Positions 23,973-32,304 of a DNA stretch of 64,000 nucleotides are shown here, in pieces. Every line of letters starts with the position of its first letter. Within the stretch, counting starts at the first letter, position 1. The position numbers and the translations under genes were made by a program. The DNA lies in assembly GCA_963715625.1 (NCBI GenBank), contig OY970260.1:1736001-1800000 (forward strand), written 5' to 3'. The notes under the pieces were generated by a model that saw only the letters and a list, made by a program, of their open reading frames with translations, did no database searches and was not told the origin of the DNA. This stretch comes from VRUE01 sp963715625 (GTDB taxonomy: Bacteria > Actinomycetota > Thermoleophilia > Solirubrobacterales > 70-9).

Positions 23973-24983
23973 TTAGGGGGCCCAGGGCGGGGGGGTGCCG
24001 AGGAGCTCGCGCAGGCGCGCTTCGTCCTCGCGGTAGTGGGCCCGCAGCCTGGTGAGCGTCTCGGCGCTCGGGGTGTCGGGTTCCGCCTCGGTGTCGACGG
24101 GAACGCGGTTCCAGAGGAAGAGCCGTCGCGAGACGAGGTTGAAGCGCTTGAGGGCGCGCCGCCGCGCCGAGCGGGGAAGGCGCTGCCAGAGGCCGCTCAG
24201 CCGCGCCGAGCGGCGGGCGGCGCGCTGCCAGCTGGTCAGGTCGAGCCAGGCGAAGCGGCGGTGGCTGCCGCCGTCGTGGTAGCGGCTGCCGAGGTTCGGC
24301 GGGCGGAAGCCGGGGTCGACTCCGAGGAAGGCGAAGATGGTCCCGCAGACCGCCGCCGGGCCCCGCTCCAGGTCGCCCTGGAAGAGGACGAGCAGCTGCT
24401 CGCGCGGGAAGACGTCGAGGTAGCCCCCGAGCAGGCGGCCGTACTCGCCGAGGACGACGTAGCCGTTGGTCTCGTCCGGCCGCAGGCGGGACTCGGCGAG
24501 GGCGCCCGGCTCGAGCAGCTCCTCGATCGCGGCGTCGAAGGTGCGCTGCTCTATGCCCCTCATGACCGACATGCGGTGGTGGGAGCGGGCGCGGGCGACC
24601 GGGTCGCGCAGGATCGCGATCAGCTTCGCGCCCGGGTAGGCGTCGTGGATCCGGCCCGGGATCGCCGTCTCGGGAGAGTCGGAGGCGCCGGCCGCGCGGT
24701 CGGGGCCGAGCAGGGCGCCGTAGAGGTACTGCGGGCTCACCGTCCCGCACAGCTGCCCCTCGCCGCGGCGCTCGAAGGCGTCGGCGAAGAACTCCGCCGC
24801 CGACTCGTAATAGGGGTGCTTCGGGGTGACGAAGTAGGGGAGCTCCTTGCCCTCGGGCAGGCAGAGCTCCGGATGGGTCCGCAGCAAGTGGAAGAGGGCG
24901 GTGGTGCCGGCCTTGGCGGCGCCGACGACGAAGAAGTCGAGCGTAGGAGCGCCAACCCGGCGAGTCAGCGTGGCCACCCGCAC
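23973..24983 (-). CDS. PAPS-dependent sulfotransferase
   Basis: 336 residues from GTG 24983. The 5'-phosphosulfate loop is FFVVGAAKAGTTALFHLL and the 3'-phosphate-binding segment IAILRDPVARARSHHRM with the conserved R and S. LGEYGRLLGGYLDVFP and LVLFQGDLERGP complete the family core. It should transfer sulfate from PAPS to a hydroxyl or amine of a glycan, lipid or small molecule; the acceptor is inferred to be the polysaccharide made here. Only 37 bases separate its start from the divergent GNAT gene. Confidence 0.85.
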   Translation of the reverse strand: MRVATLTRRVGAPTLDFFVVGAAKAGTTALFHLLRTHPELCLPEGKELPYFVTPKHPYYESAAEFFADAFERRGEGQLCGTVSPQYLYGALLGPDRAAGASDSPETAIPGRIHDAYPGAKLIAILRDPVARARSHHRMSVMRGIEQRTFDAAIEELLEPGALAESRLRPDETNGYVVLGEYGRLLGGYLDVFPREQLLVLFQGDLERGPAAVCGTIFAFLGVDPGFRPPNLGSRYHDGGSHRRFAWLDLTSWQRAARRSARLSGLWQRLPRSARRRALKRFNLVSRRLFLWNRVPVDTEAEPDTPSAETLTRLRAHYREDEARLRELLGTPPPWAP

Positions 24984-25020
24984 AGGCTATCGTGGCCCGG
25001 TCCCTCCGCTCCTGATTTCG

Positions 25021-25485
25021 ATGGCAGCCGACACCCCAGACCTGGCTCTTCGCCCCGCTTCAGAGAGCGACGCCGAGCAGCTGCGGTCGTGGCGCAACGA
25101 CCCTGAGACCCGCGCCGCCTCCCGCGGCACCGCCGAGGTCGGCGCCGAGGAGCACACAGCCTGGCTGGCGGCGGTGCTGGAGGATCCGGACCGCCAGCTG
25201 CTGATCTGCGAGCTCGACGGCGAGCCGGTCGGCCAGGTCCGCTTCGACCGCCTCGCTGAGCACCGCTACGAGATCAGCATCGCGCTGGCAACCGAGGCGA
25301 GGGGACGAGGGCTGTCGTCGTGCCTCATCGCCCTCGCAGTAGAGAAGCTTCGCGAATCGAGTCCCGGCACCGAGGTCGAGGCTCACGTTCGCGAGGGAAA
25401 CGCCCGCTCGCTGGCAGCGTTCCGCCGGGCGGGCTTCCAGCCCTCCGGCAAGGAGACAGACGGCTTCCTAGTCCTGGTGGCGTAG
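25021..25485 (+). CDS. GNAT acetyltransferase, PseH-like
   Basis: 154 residues. LALRPASESDAEQLRSWRND is the opening of PseH/RimJ-like GNATs; the acetyl-CoA loop is ALATEARGRGLSSCLI and AFRRAGF the C-terminal signature. In pseudaminic acid synthesis PseH acetylates the C4 amine of UDP-4-amino-4,6-dideoxy-AltNAc. PseG, PseI, PseC and PseB homologues lie at 26888-31308, only the TolB-like gene intervening, which supports this role. ATG 25021 is chosen over an earlier in-frame ATG at 24847 that lies inside the divergent gene. Confidence 0.65.
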   Translation: MAADTPDLALRPASESDAEQLRSWRNDPETRAASRGTAEVGAEEHTAWLAAVLEDPDRQLLICELDGEPVGQVRFDRLAEHRYEISIALATEARGRGLSSCLIALAVEKLRESSPGTEVEAHVREGNARSLAAFRRAGFQPSGKETDGFLVLVA

Positions 25486-25550
25486 GGCCTTCGGGGGTCC
25501 CTCTCCAGGAACTCCCGCGAAGCGGCCTGGAGAGGGACCCCCGAAGGCCC
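25485..25550. terminator. Long hairpin, family 1 copy B (convergent genes)
   Basis: 25-bp perfect arms (25485-25509, 25526-25550) around AACTCCCGCGAAGCGG, the same loop as at 20933-20948. Arm sequence differs from copy A at seven positions, each matched on the other arm. It starts on the last base of the GNAT stop codon and lies 18 bases from the stop of the convergent gene. Confidence 0.75.
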
Positions 25551-25568
25551 TCCCCTGTGGTCGAATGC

Positions 25569-26840
25569 CTAGCCGTGTTTCTTTCGCAAGGAGAACGCTT
25601 TTGACTTGGTTTCCGTGCCGCCGCCCTTGCGGGCGTAGGTGACCAGCACCTTCACCTTCGCCTTACCCTTCTTGGCGAGGGCCTTTGCCGCTCCGCCCTT
25701 CGCCTTGACCAGGAGCTTCACGGTGGTCGGTCCTCCGACCGAGCGCTGCGTCGGCTTGACCCCCTTTCCTTTCAGCTTGAGCGTTCCCGCTGCCGGCACC
25801 GTGACCGGGAGCTTGGCGGTGCCGTGGCGGCGGTCGAGGACCGGCTTGCCGATCCGCAGCCGGTTCGATGCGCCTCCTCCTCCTCCGCCTCCTCCTCCTC
25901 CTCCTCCTCCTCCTCCTCCGCCCGAGCCCCCGCCGCCGCTCGAGCCGCCGAGGAGGGGTTGCCAGGTCGGCCAGGCCTGCGAGCCTCCCTCGTTCGTCAG
26001 GCGCGCCTCGCCGCCGCCGTTCGCGCTGATCGTGAAGATGCTGCCGCCCCTGGCGAAGGCGATCCGCCGCCCGTCCGGGGAGTAGGCCGGCATCTGGCTT
26101 ACCGGCTTGTCGGTGAGCTTGGTTGCGCCGCCGCCGCCGGAGCTCATCGTGAAGATGTCGAAGCTGCCGTCGCGCCGGCTGGCGAAGGCGATCCGCTGCC
26201 CGTTCGGGGAGAAGGAGGGCTGGCGGTCGTCGGCGGCGCTGTTGGTGAGCGCGGCCAGGCCACCGCCGTCGGTGCCGACCGCGAAGAGGTTTTTGTGCGA
26301 TCCGACGGTGCGGACGAAGGCGATCCACTGGCCGTCGGGCGAGAACGTGGGCGTCTCTTCGATCCCGCCTTCGCTGACGATGCGGGTCTGGCCGCTGCCG
26401 TCCGCGTTCATCAGGAAGAGGTCGGTGTACCAGCTGCCGAAGCGGACGCTGACGAAGGCGATCCGGGTGCCGTCCGGGGAGAAGCTCGGTTGCGTGTCGC
26501 TGCCCGGGTCGGTGGTGAGGCGCGTCAGGCCGCTGCCGTCCGCGTTCATCGCGTAGATGTCGAAGTTGCCGGCCCGGTTGGAGGCGAAGACGATGCGGGT
26601 GCCGTCGGCGGAGAAGGAGGGCTGGGTGTCGTTGCCGGAGCCGCTGGTCAGCTGCCGCTTGCCGCTCCCGTCGGCGCTCATCGAGTAGATGTCCCAGCTG
26701 CCGTTCTGGTTGGAGGCGTAGGCGATGCGGCCGTTGGCGCCGGGGAAGGCGGCTCCCGATGCGGTGCCGCTGCCGAGGGCGAGCACGGCCGCCAGCAGGG
26801 AGACAAGTGCGACGGCGGTTGTCGGTTTCGGCGCTCTCAT
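25569..26840 (-). CDS. Secreted TolB-like (PD40) beta-propeller protein
   Basis: 423 residues. The signal peptide is in MRAPKPTTAVALVSLLAAVL followed by GSGTASGAAF. Seven or so PD40/WD40-like repeats read IAYASNQNGSWDIYSM, FSADGTRIVFASNRAG, FSPDGTRIAFVS and so on, as in the TolB C-terminal propeller. A glycine-only linker of about 19 residues (GGA-type repeat DNA) joins a small beta domain ending AFSLRKKHG. ATG 26840 is chosen because the signal peptide starts there, not at 26867. It interrupts the pseudaminic cluster and has no obvious enzymatic role. Confidence 0.8.
   Translation of the reverse strand: MRAPKPTTAVALVSLLAAVLALGSGTASGAAFPGANGRIAYASNQNGSWDIYSMSADGSGKRQLTSGSGNDTQPSFSADGTRIVFASNRAGNFDIYAMNADGSGLTRLTTDPGSDTQPSFSPDGTRIAFVSVRFGSWYTDLFLMNADGSGQTRIVSEGGIEETPTFSPDGQWIAFVRTVGSHKNLFAVGTDGGGLAALTNSAADDRQPSFSPNGQRIAFASRRDGSFDIFTMSSGGGGATKLTDKPVSQMPAYSPDGRRIAFARGGSIFTISANGGGEARLTNEGGSQAWPTWQPLLGGSSGGGGSGGGGGGGGGGGGGGGGGASNRLRIGKPVLDRRHGTAKLPVTVPAAGTLKLKGKGVKPTQRSVGGPTTVKLLVKAKGGAAKALAKKGKAKVKVLVTYARKGGGTETKSKAFSLRKKHG
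25872..25920. repeat. Trinucleotide (CCT)n microsatellite coding polyglycine
   Basis: Nearly uninterrupted CCT triplets on the + strand encode the glycine linker of the TolB-like protein on the other strand. Length changes by triplets would vary linker length without breaking the frame. Confidence 0.8.
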
Positions 26841-26887
26841 CCGGTCTGCTCCATGCTGACGTAACACTGCCGCTGCGCCGGAGTCGC

Positions 26888-27808
26888 TCAGCGCAGGGTC
26901 ATCGCAGCGAGCTCACGGGCGATTCTAAGCGCCCCCTGCCCGTCGACCGCCTCCTGCGCCCGCCTGGAGAGCTCCCGCCGCTGCGAAGCCGAGCCGAGGA
27001 CGCCCTCCAGGGCGGCGGGGATCTCGTCCTCCTCGACGAGGAGGATCGCTTCGCGGGCGACCAGCCCGGCGATCTGCGGGCGCTGGTTCGGCGCGCCCTC
27101 GAGCACCAGGGACGGCGTCCCGGTTGCGGCCGCCTCCAGCATCGTCTGGCCGCCGGTGCAGACGACCGCGTCGGCGCGCAGCAGCGGCTCGAGCAGCGAG
27201 GCGGGGCGCTCCAGCACCTCGACGCCGGCCGGCGGCTCTCCGGCGAAGCCCGGGGCCCAGACGAGCTCGACCCGGGCCCCGGCCTGCGAGAGGCGCTCGC
27301 CGAGGCTCGCCGCGATGCGGCCCGCCAGGCCGCCCAGGTCGCTGCCCCCGGTGGTCACCAGGACCCGCTCGGGCGAGTCCCGGATCGTGCGCGGCCCGAG
27401 CTTCCAGAAGGGCCGTCGCAGGCAGGCGAACTCCAGGCCCGGGTCGTCGGGCCCGGGCTCGTACCGGGGCCCGATGACGACGCCGGCCGCGCCGGGATGC
27501 GGCATGGCGTCTGCGAAGGCGGCGAGGAGATGGTGGGGCAGCTCGGTGACCTGCAGCCAGGCGAGGCGGTCGTAGGCGTCGAGCACGAGCAGGTCGGGAA
27601 CCGGCGCGGCGATCGCCGCGGCCATCGCGAGGCCCGGCTGCCACGGCTCCCAGCGCACGCCGTCGAGCTCGATCTCCTCCCCGGCGCCCAGGCCGAAGGT
27701 CTCGACCTCGAGACCCTGCATCTCGAGGGCGCAGGCAAGCGCCGTGCAGCGGGCGAGGTGGCCGAGGCCGGCCCCGGCGCTCGCGTCGGCGACGATCCGG
27801 ACTCGCAC
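26888..27808 (-). CDS. pseG: UDP-sugar hydrolase, PseG-like
   Basis: 306 residues from GTG 27808, 20 bases after the PseI-like stop. VRIVADASAGAGLGHLARC is the PseG/SpsG opening (GxGHxxR nucleotide-sugar loop). VLVTTGGSDLGGLAGRIA and the C-terminal ADAVVCTGGQTMLEAAATGT are the GT-B-like donor site. PseG removes UDP from UDP-2,4-diacetamido-2,4,6-trideoxy-L-altrose before condensation with PEP. It is the last gene of a leftward operon PseC-PseI-PseG. Confidence 0.82.
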   Translation of the reverse strand: MRVRIVADASAGAGLGHLARCTALACALEMQGLEVETFGLGAGEEIELDGVRWEPWQPGLAMAAAIAAPVPDLLVLDAYDRLAWLQVTELPHHLLAAFADAMPHPGAAGVVIGPRYEPGPDDPGLEFACLRRPFWKLGPRTIRDSPERVLVTTGGSDLGGLAGRIAASLGERLSQAGARVELVWAPGFAGEPPAGVEVLERPASLLEPLLRADAVVCTGGQTMLEAAATGTPSLVLEGAPNQRPQIAGLVAREAILLVEEDEIPAALEGVLGSASQRRELSRRAQEAVDGQGALRIARELAAMTLR

Positions 27809-27828
27809 CGGCGCCCGGTCCTCGCCCG

Positions 27829-28896
27829 TCAAAGCATCTCCCAGGTGAGCACGTCGTCGTGCTCGACGGCGACCCGCAGGGCGCGGCCGAGGACCTTGTC
27901 CAGGTCCCTCGGCGCGATGCCGAAGCCGGGCCGCTTGCGGGTCAGCATCTCCTCGCTCAGCACGGTGCCGGCCGGGTGGTCGCCGACGACGATCAGGCTG
28001 CGCCGGCCCAGTTCGTAGTTCTCCTTTGCCTCCTCGGGGCTCGGTCCGTCCTTGCGGCCGTCGCCGAGCGCCGCCTGCGCTTCGCGGATGCCGCCGACCA
28101 TCGCCCTCAGCTCGCCGGGCTCCAGCGCGAAGGGGTGGTCGGGGCCCTCCATCGCGCGGTCCAGGGTGAAGTGCTTCTCGAGGAAGGCGGCGCCGAGGGC
28201 CGCGGCGGCGATCGGCACGGCGATCCCGGTGGTGTGGTCGGAGAGGCCGACGGGCACGCCGAAGGCGGTGCGCATCGTCGCCATCGCCCGCAGGTTGGCC
28301 CGCTCCGGGGGGGCAGGGTAGACCGAGGTGCACTGCATCAGGCCGACGGCGCGGGCCCCGGCCGCGGTGGCGTCGCGGAGCGCCGCCTCGACCTCGCCCA
28401 GGGTCGCCATCCCGGTCGAGATCAGCAGCGGCCGGCCGGTGGCGGCTGCAGCCGCGATCAGCACCGGGTCGACGATCTCGAAGGAGGCGATCTTCATCGC
28501 CGGCACGCCGAGCGCGTCGAGCTCGGCGATCGCCTCGACGTCGAAGGGGCTGGAGAAGAAGTCGATCCCGCGCGCGGCGGCGTGGTCGCGCAGCTCGGCC
28601 TGCCACTCGCGGGGGAGGGCGATGTCCTCGAGCAGCTCGGAGGGGCTCTTCTCGGTGATCGGCGCCAGGTACTCGAAGTCGGGCGTCTTGGTCGAGTAGA
28701 GGGCCTCGCCCGAGTAGGTCTGGAACTTGACCGCGTCGGCGCCGGCCTCGGCGGCGACGTCGACCAGCTCGCGCGCGATCGCCAGGTCGCGGTTGTGGTT
28801 GGCGCCGGCCTCGGCGATCACGTAGGCGGGGTGGCCCTCGCCGACGGCGCGGCCGCCGATCTCGAAGCTCGCCGGGAGGGTCGCGGGCTCAGCCAT
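27829..28896 (-). CDS. pseI: Pseudaminic acid synthase (NeuB family)
   Basis: 355 residues. FEIGGRAVGEGHPAYVIAEA, AGANHNRDLAIA and ADAVKFQTYSGEALYS are the NeuB/PseI barrel start. KIASFEIVDPVLIAA, LSDHTTGIAVPI, GAAFLEKHFTLDR and DHPFALEPGEL are conserved substrate and metal positions. The C-terminal antifreeze-like (SAF) domain holds SLIVVGDHPAGTVLSEEML and RPGFGI. It condenses a 6-deoxy-diacetamido-altrose with PEP to make pseudaminic acid. Pse rather than Leg/Neu is inferred from the PseB, PseC and PseG neighbours. It overlaps PseC by eight bases. Confidence 0.85.
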   Translation of the reverse strand: MAEPATLPASFEIGGRAVGEGHPAYVIAEAGANHNRDLAIARELVDVAAEAGADAVKFQTYSGEALYSTKTPDFEYLAPITEKSPSELLEDIALPREWQAELRDHAAARGIDFFSSPFDVEAIAELDALGVPAMKIASFEIVDPVLIAAAAATGRPLLISTGMATLGEVEAALRDATAAGARAVGLMQCTSVYPAPPERANLRAMATMRTAFGVPVGLSDHTTGIAVPIAAAALGAAFLEKHFTLDRAMEGPDHPFALEPGELRAMVGGIREAQAALGDGRKDGPSPEEAKENYELGRRSLIVVGDHPAGTVLSEEMLTRKRPGFGIAPRDLDKVLGRALRVAVEHDDVLTWEML

Positions 28897-30046
28897 CGGC
28901 CATGACCTCGCGCACGACCTCGATCGCCCGGTCCTGCTCGGCGGGGGTGAGGTCGGGGTAGCAGGGGAGCGAGAGGCAGCCGGCGTAGTAGCGCTCGGCC
29001 TCGGGGCAGAGCCCGGGGGCGTAGCCGAAGGCGCTGCGGTAGTAGGGGTGGCGGTAGACCGGGATGTAGTGGACCTGGGTGCGGATGCCGGCGTCGAAGA
29101 GCCGCCGGTAGAGCTCGAGCCGCCGGGCCGTGCCCTCGCGCAGGTGGACGGCGAAGAGGTGGTAGGCGTGCAGGGCGTCGCCGTCCGCCCGCGGCGGCAG
29201 GTCGAGCCCCTCGATCCCCGCCAGGCCCTCGCGGTAGCGGGCGGCGACGGCGTTGCGAGCGGCGACGTGGCGGTCGAGCTTGCCCAGCTGCGAGCGGCCG
29301 AGCGCGGCGTGCACGTCGGAGAGCCGGTAGTTGAAGCCGAGGTGCTGCTGCTCGTGGTACCAGGGCCCCTCGTCGCCGGCCCCCTCGGGGTGGGCGAAGC
29401 GCTCGGGGTCGCGGACCATGCCGTGGTGGCGGAAGATCGCCAGGCGCTCCGCCAGGAGGGGGTCGCGGGTGGTGACGACGCCGCCCTCGGCGGAGGTGAT
29501 CGCCTTGGTCGGGTGGAGGCTGAAGATCGCCATCTCGGCGTGGGCGCAGGAGCCGGCCTCGCCCTCGGCCGAGTGGCCGCCGAGCGCGTGCGCCGCGTCC
29601 TCGATGATCGCGACGTCGGGACCGACCAGCTCGCGGATCGGCTCGACCGGCGCCGGCAGGCCGGCGAAGTGGACCGGGATCACGGCCTTGACCTGCGGCG
29701 TCATCGCCGCCTCGATCGTGGCCGCGGAGACGTTCCAGGTCCCCGCCTCGATGTCGGCGAAGCGCGGCCGGGCGCCGAGGTAGGCGCCGCAGTTGGCGCT
29801 GGCGGCGAAGGTGATCGCGCTGGTCACGATCTCGTCCCCGGGCCCGACCCCGGCGGCGAAGGCGGCGGCGTGGAGGGCCGCCGTCCCGGAGGAGAAGGCG
29901 ACCGCGTGGGGCACGCCGCAACGGGCCGCCACGGCCTCCTCGAACTCGCTCACGGCCGGTCCCTGGGTGAGCCAGTCCCCTTCGAGCACCGCCGCGACCG
30001 CGGCCCTGTCCTCGGCGTCGAGGCTCTGCTTCGAGTAGGGGATCAC
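28889..30046 (-). CDS. pseC: PLP-dependent aminotransferase, PseC-like (DegT family)
   Basis: 385 residues from GTG 30046. IPYSKQSLDAEDRAAVAAVL and GDWLTQGPAVSEFE are the usual PseC N-terminus. FSSGTAALHAAAFAAGVG, VIPVHFAGLP and EDAAHALGG bind PLP, and FSLHPTKAITSAEGG contains the Schiff-base lysine. The late VHYIPVYRHPYYRSAFGY is typical of this group. It aminates the 4-keto product of PseB. The open frame extends to 30121, but those codons are the hairpin array, so GTG 30046 is the sensible start. Confidence 0.85.
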   Translation of the reverse strand: MIPYSKQSLDAEDRAAVAAVLEGDWLTQGPAVSEFEEAVAARCGVPHAVAFSSGTAALHAAAFAAGVGPGDEIVTSAITFAASANCGAYLGARPRFADIEAGTWNVSAATIEAAMTPQVKAVIPVHFAGLPAPVEPIRELVGPDVAIIEDAAHALGGHSAEGEAGSCAHAEMAIFSLHPTKAITSAEGGVVTTRDPLLAERLAIFRHHGMVRDPERFAHPEGAGDEGPWYHEQQHLGFNYRLSDVHAALGRSQLGKLDRHVAARNAVAARYREGLAGIEGLDLPPRADGDALHAYHLFAVHLREGTARRLELYRRLFDAGIRTQVHYIPVYRHPYYRSAFGYAPGLCPEAERYYAGCLSLPCYPDLTPAEQDRAIEVVREVMADG

Positions 30047-30076
30047 CGGCGCCGCGAACGGTAGCGGGACCGGCAG

Positions 30077-30226
30077 GTGCAACGTTTTTCGGCTCCTACG
30101 GGACCAGAAAACGTTGCACAACCATGGTGCAACGTTTTACGGCTCCTACAGGACCAGGACCAGAAAACGTTTGCACAACCATGGTGCAACGTTTTACGGC
30201 TCCCACAAGACCAGAAAACGTTGCAC
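30077..30226. repeat. Array of three GTGCAACGTTTT hairpins (family 3, array 1)
   Basis: Elements at 30077-30119, 30127-30176 and 30184-30226 each have 12-bp arms GTGCAACGTTTT/AAAACGTTGCAC around a loop with CGGCTCC...GGACCAG. The spacers contain CAACCATGGTG, which can pair between elements. The second has a duplicated GGACCA and an extra T. The array fills the gap between the divergent pseC and pseB genes. Confidence 0.9.
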
Positions 30227-30291
30227 CATGGTTGTGCGGCGTCGATACACTGCGCAGCCGGGGCCGCGTGGGAGCCGCTCCGCCTACGCCG

Positions 30292-31308
30292 ATGACCGAC
30301 GCCTCCGCGAGAGAACCAAGCCCCGAGCTGAAGGGCAAGACGGTGCTGGTCACCGGCGGCACCGGCTCTTTCGGCAAGCGCTTCGTCGACCACCTGCTGC
30401 GCGACCACGAGCCGGCCGCGGTGCGGGTCTACAGCCGCGACGAGCTCAAGCAGCACGAGCTGCGCCAGGCCGTCCCCGACGAGCGGCTGCGCTTCCTGAT
30501 CGGCGACGTGCGCGACCTCAGCCGGCTGCGGATGGCGGTGCGCGGCGTCGACGTGATCGTCCACGCGGCGGCGCTGAAGCAGGTGCCGGCCTGCGAGTAC
30601 AACCCCTTCGAGGCGGTGCAGACCAACATCATCGGCGCCGAGAACGTGGTCACGGCGGCGATCGAGCACGGGGTGCCGCACACGGTCGCGCTCAGCACCG
30701 ACAAGGCCGTCAACCCCGTCAACCTCTACGGCGCGACCAAGCTCAGCGCCGAGAAGATCGTCACCCAGGGCAACGTCTACGCCGGCGATGCCAACGTGCG
30801 CTTCTCCACCGTGCGCTACGGCAACGTGGTCGGCAGCCGCGGCAGCGTGATCCCGCTCTTCAAACGCCAGGCCACCGAGGGCAAGCTGACGATCACCGAC
30901 ACGGCGATGACCCGCTTCTGGATCACCCTCGACGAGGCGGTCGAGTTCGTGATCGCGAGCCTGGAGCGGATGCAGGGCGGCGAGGTCTTCGTGCCGCGGA
31001 TCCCGAGCATGTCGGTGATGGACCTGGCCGAGGCGCTGGCGCCGGGGGTCGAGCAGGAGATCATCGGCGTGCGCCCGGGGGAGAAGGTGCACGAGATCCT
31101 GCTGACCCCGGACGAGGCCCGCCACGCCGTCCGCTTCGAGACCTACTACGCGGTCTACCCGGCCTTCCCCTACTGGCGCACGACCGCCTTCCCGCCCGGC
31201 GAAGAGCTGCCGCCGGGCTTCCGCTATGCCAGCGACAACAACGACGAGTGGCTCACGGCCGAGCAGCTGCGCGAGATGGCCGCGGGGGTTGCGCCGGTCT
31301 CTGGGTAG
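30292..31308 (+). CDS. pseB: UDP-GlcNAc 4,6-dehydratase (inverting), PseB-like
   Basis: 338 residues. KGKTVLVTGGTGSFGKRFVD is the Rossmann motif, and YSRDELKQHELR, VRDLSRLRMAV, AAALKQVPACEYNPFE and ALSTDKAVNPVNLYG are PseB hallmarks; YGATK holds the catalytic Y-x3-K. It makes the first intermediate of pseudaminic acid from UDP-GlcNAc. ATG 30292 is at the start of homology; earlier in-frame ATGs lie in the hairpin array. It is divergent from pseC, so the array may contain both promoters. Confidence 0.88.
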   Translation: MTDASAREPSPELKGKTVLVTGGTGSFGKRFVDHLLRDHEPAAVRVYSRDELKQHELRQAVPDERLRFLIGDVRDLSRLRMAVRGVDVIVHAAALKQVPACEYNPFEAVQTNIIGAENVVTAAIEHGVPHTVALSTDKAVNPVNLYGATKLSAEKIVTQGNVYAGDANVRFSTVRYGNVVGSRGSVIPLFKRQATEGKLTITDTAMTRFWITLDEAVEFVIASLERMQGGEVFVPRIPSMSVMDLAEALAPGVEQEIIGVRPGEKVHEILLTPDEARHAVRFETYYAVYPAFPYWRTTAFPPGEELPPGFRYASDNNDEWLTAEQLREMAAGVAPVSG

Positions 31309-31318
31309 GCAGTCGCTC

Positions 31319-31351
31319 CCGTATTCGCCGTTGCATAGACGGTCAATACGG
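31319..31351. terminator. Hairpin between pseB and the dioxygenase gene
   Basis: CCGTATT (31319-31325) pairs with AATACGG (31345-31351), with a second inner stem CCGT/ACGG. It lies between convergent stops at 31308 and 31358. Confidence 0.55.
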
Positions 31352-31357
31352 AATCGG

Positions 31358-32191
31358 CTAGGCGTTCATCAGGTCGAAGGTGTTGTTGAGCAACACCCTG
31401 CGGCCGGTTTTCAGCGGGGTACCCCTGTGCAGGCCGCGGAAGTCGGCGAGGATCAGCGTCCCGGCCTTGCCGGTGCAGACGATCTCCTCCCAGTCGTTCT
31501 GCGCTTCCAGGGCGCGGATCTCCTGGGGGAAGAAGTGGCCGTAGCGGCCGCTGGTGCCGCCGGCGTCGAACTCGATTGCGTGCCGGGTGCGCCAGGGCCC
31601 ATCCTTGTGTGAGCGGCGCAGGAAGCGGAAGGGGGCATTGTCCTCGCCGACGTCGACCAGGTAGAGGAAGGCCTTGCAGATCGGCCGCCAGTTGTCGAAG
31701 TGGAAGAGGTCGGCCTGGGCCATCTTGGAGAGGCCGAAGCGGTTCTCGAGCTCGCGGCGGAAGGAGACCACGCGCGGGGAGAGGTAGGCCTCCATCACGC
31801 TGCGGATGTCCGGGTCCTCGAAGAACGGCAGCGTCGCCGGGATCAGCTCGTCGACCTTGCCGATGCGGAAGACGATGTCGGGCTGGATCGTGAAGAACCG
31901 GTCGGCGAGCTCACCCTCCTTGGCCTTCTCGATCGCCTCGTCGGCACCGGCGAGCATCGCGGCGACCTGGTCCGGCGAGAAGTAGTCGGGGACGATCGCG
32001 ATGCCCTCGCGGTCGAGCTCCTCGAGCAGGTCGCGGCGCTGGGTCAGCTCCGGCCGGAGCTCGACCCCGCGATAGGCGCGCGCCCGCTGGACCCGGTGGA
32101 CGACGCGGCTCTCTTTCAGAGGGCCTTCGCGAACCAGTTTCTTCGCGGCCTGCCGAGTGCGCGTGGGAACGCTGGATACAGCCCCTAGCAT
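31358..32191 (-). CDS. Phytanoyl-CoA dioxygenase-family Fe(II)/2-oxoglutarate oxygenase
   Basis: 277 residues. The core has LDREGIAIVPDYFSPDQV (start of the PhyH domain), QADLFHFDNWRPICKAFLYL (H-x-D iron ligands), and RGLHRGTPLKTGRRVLL (distal histidine and the arginine that binds 2-oxoglutarate). An iron-dependent hydroxylase or epimerase acting on a sugar, lipid or small molecule is expected; in this setting a nucleotide-sugar or glycan modification is plausible but not shown. Other starts are possible within the first 40 basic residues. Confidence 0.75.
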   Translation of the reverse strand: MLGAVSSVPTRTRQAAKKLVREGPLKESRVVHRVQRARAYRGVELRPELTQRRDLLEELDREGIAIVPDYFSPDQVAAMLAGADEAIEKAKEGELADRFFTIQPDIVFRIGKVDELIPATLPFFEDPDIRSVMEAYLSPRVVSFRRELENRFGLSKMAQADLFHFDNWRPICKAFLYLVDVGEDNAPFRFLRRSHKDGPWRTRHAIEFDAGGTSGRYGHFFPQEIRALEAQNDWEEIVCTGKAGTLILADFRGLHRGTPLKTGRRVLLNNTFDLMNA

Positions 32192-32243
32192 CGCCGTGAA
32201 TCGTAGACGGTTGAGCCTCGCTCGTCGCGGATCGGAATCGCCA

Positions 32244-32304
32244 ACCCCCGTTCCGGTGCGCTTTATGTGCCCATCGGTGACATAAAGCGCACCGGAACGG
32301 GGGT
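32244..32304. terminator. Hairpin, family 2 copy b
   Basis: 25-bp arms (32244-32268, 32280-32304) with core CCGGTGCGCTTTATGT and loop GCCCATCGGTG. The right arm ends on the first base of the stop codon complement of the gene at 32304, the same abutment seen in family 1. Confidence 0.75.

Noticed and set aside
25872..25920. Phase-variable microsatellite
   Set aside because: The unit is a triplet in a coding glycine linker, so slippage changes length, not frame.
26888..28606. 572-codon continuous frame spanning PseG and part of PseI
   Set aside because: The upstream part is out of frame with PseI and low complexity (arginine-rich). PseG starts at GTG 27808.
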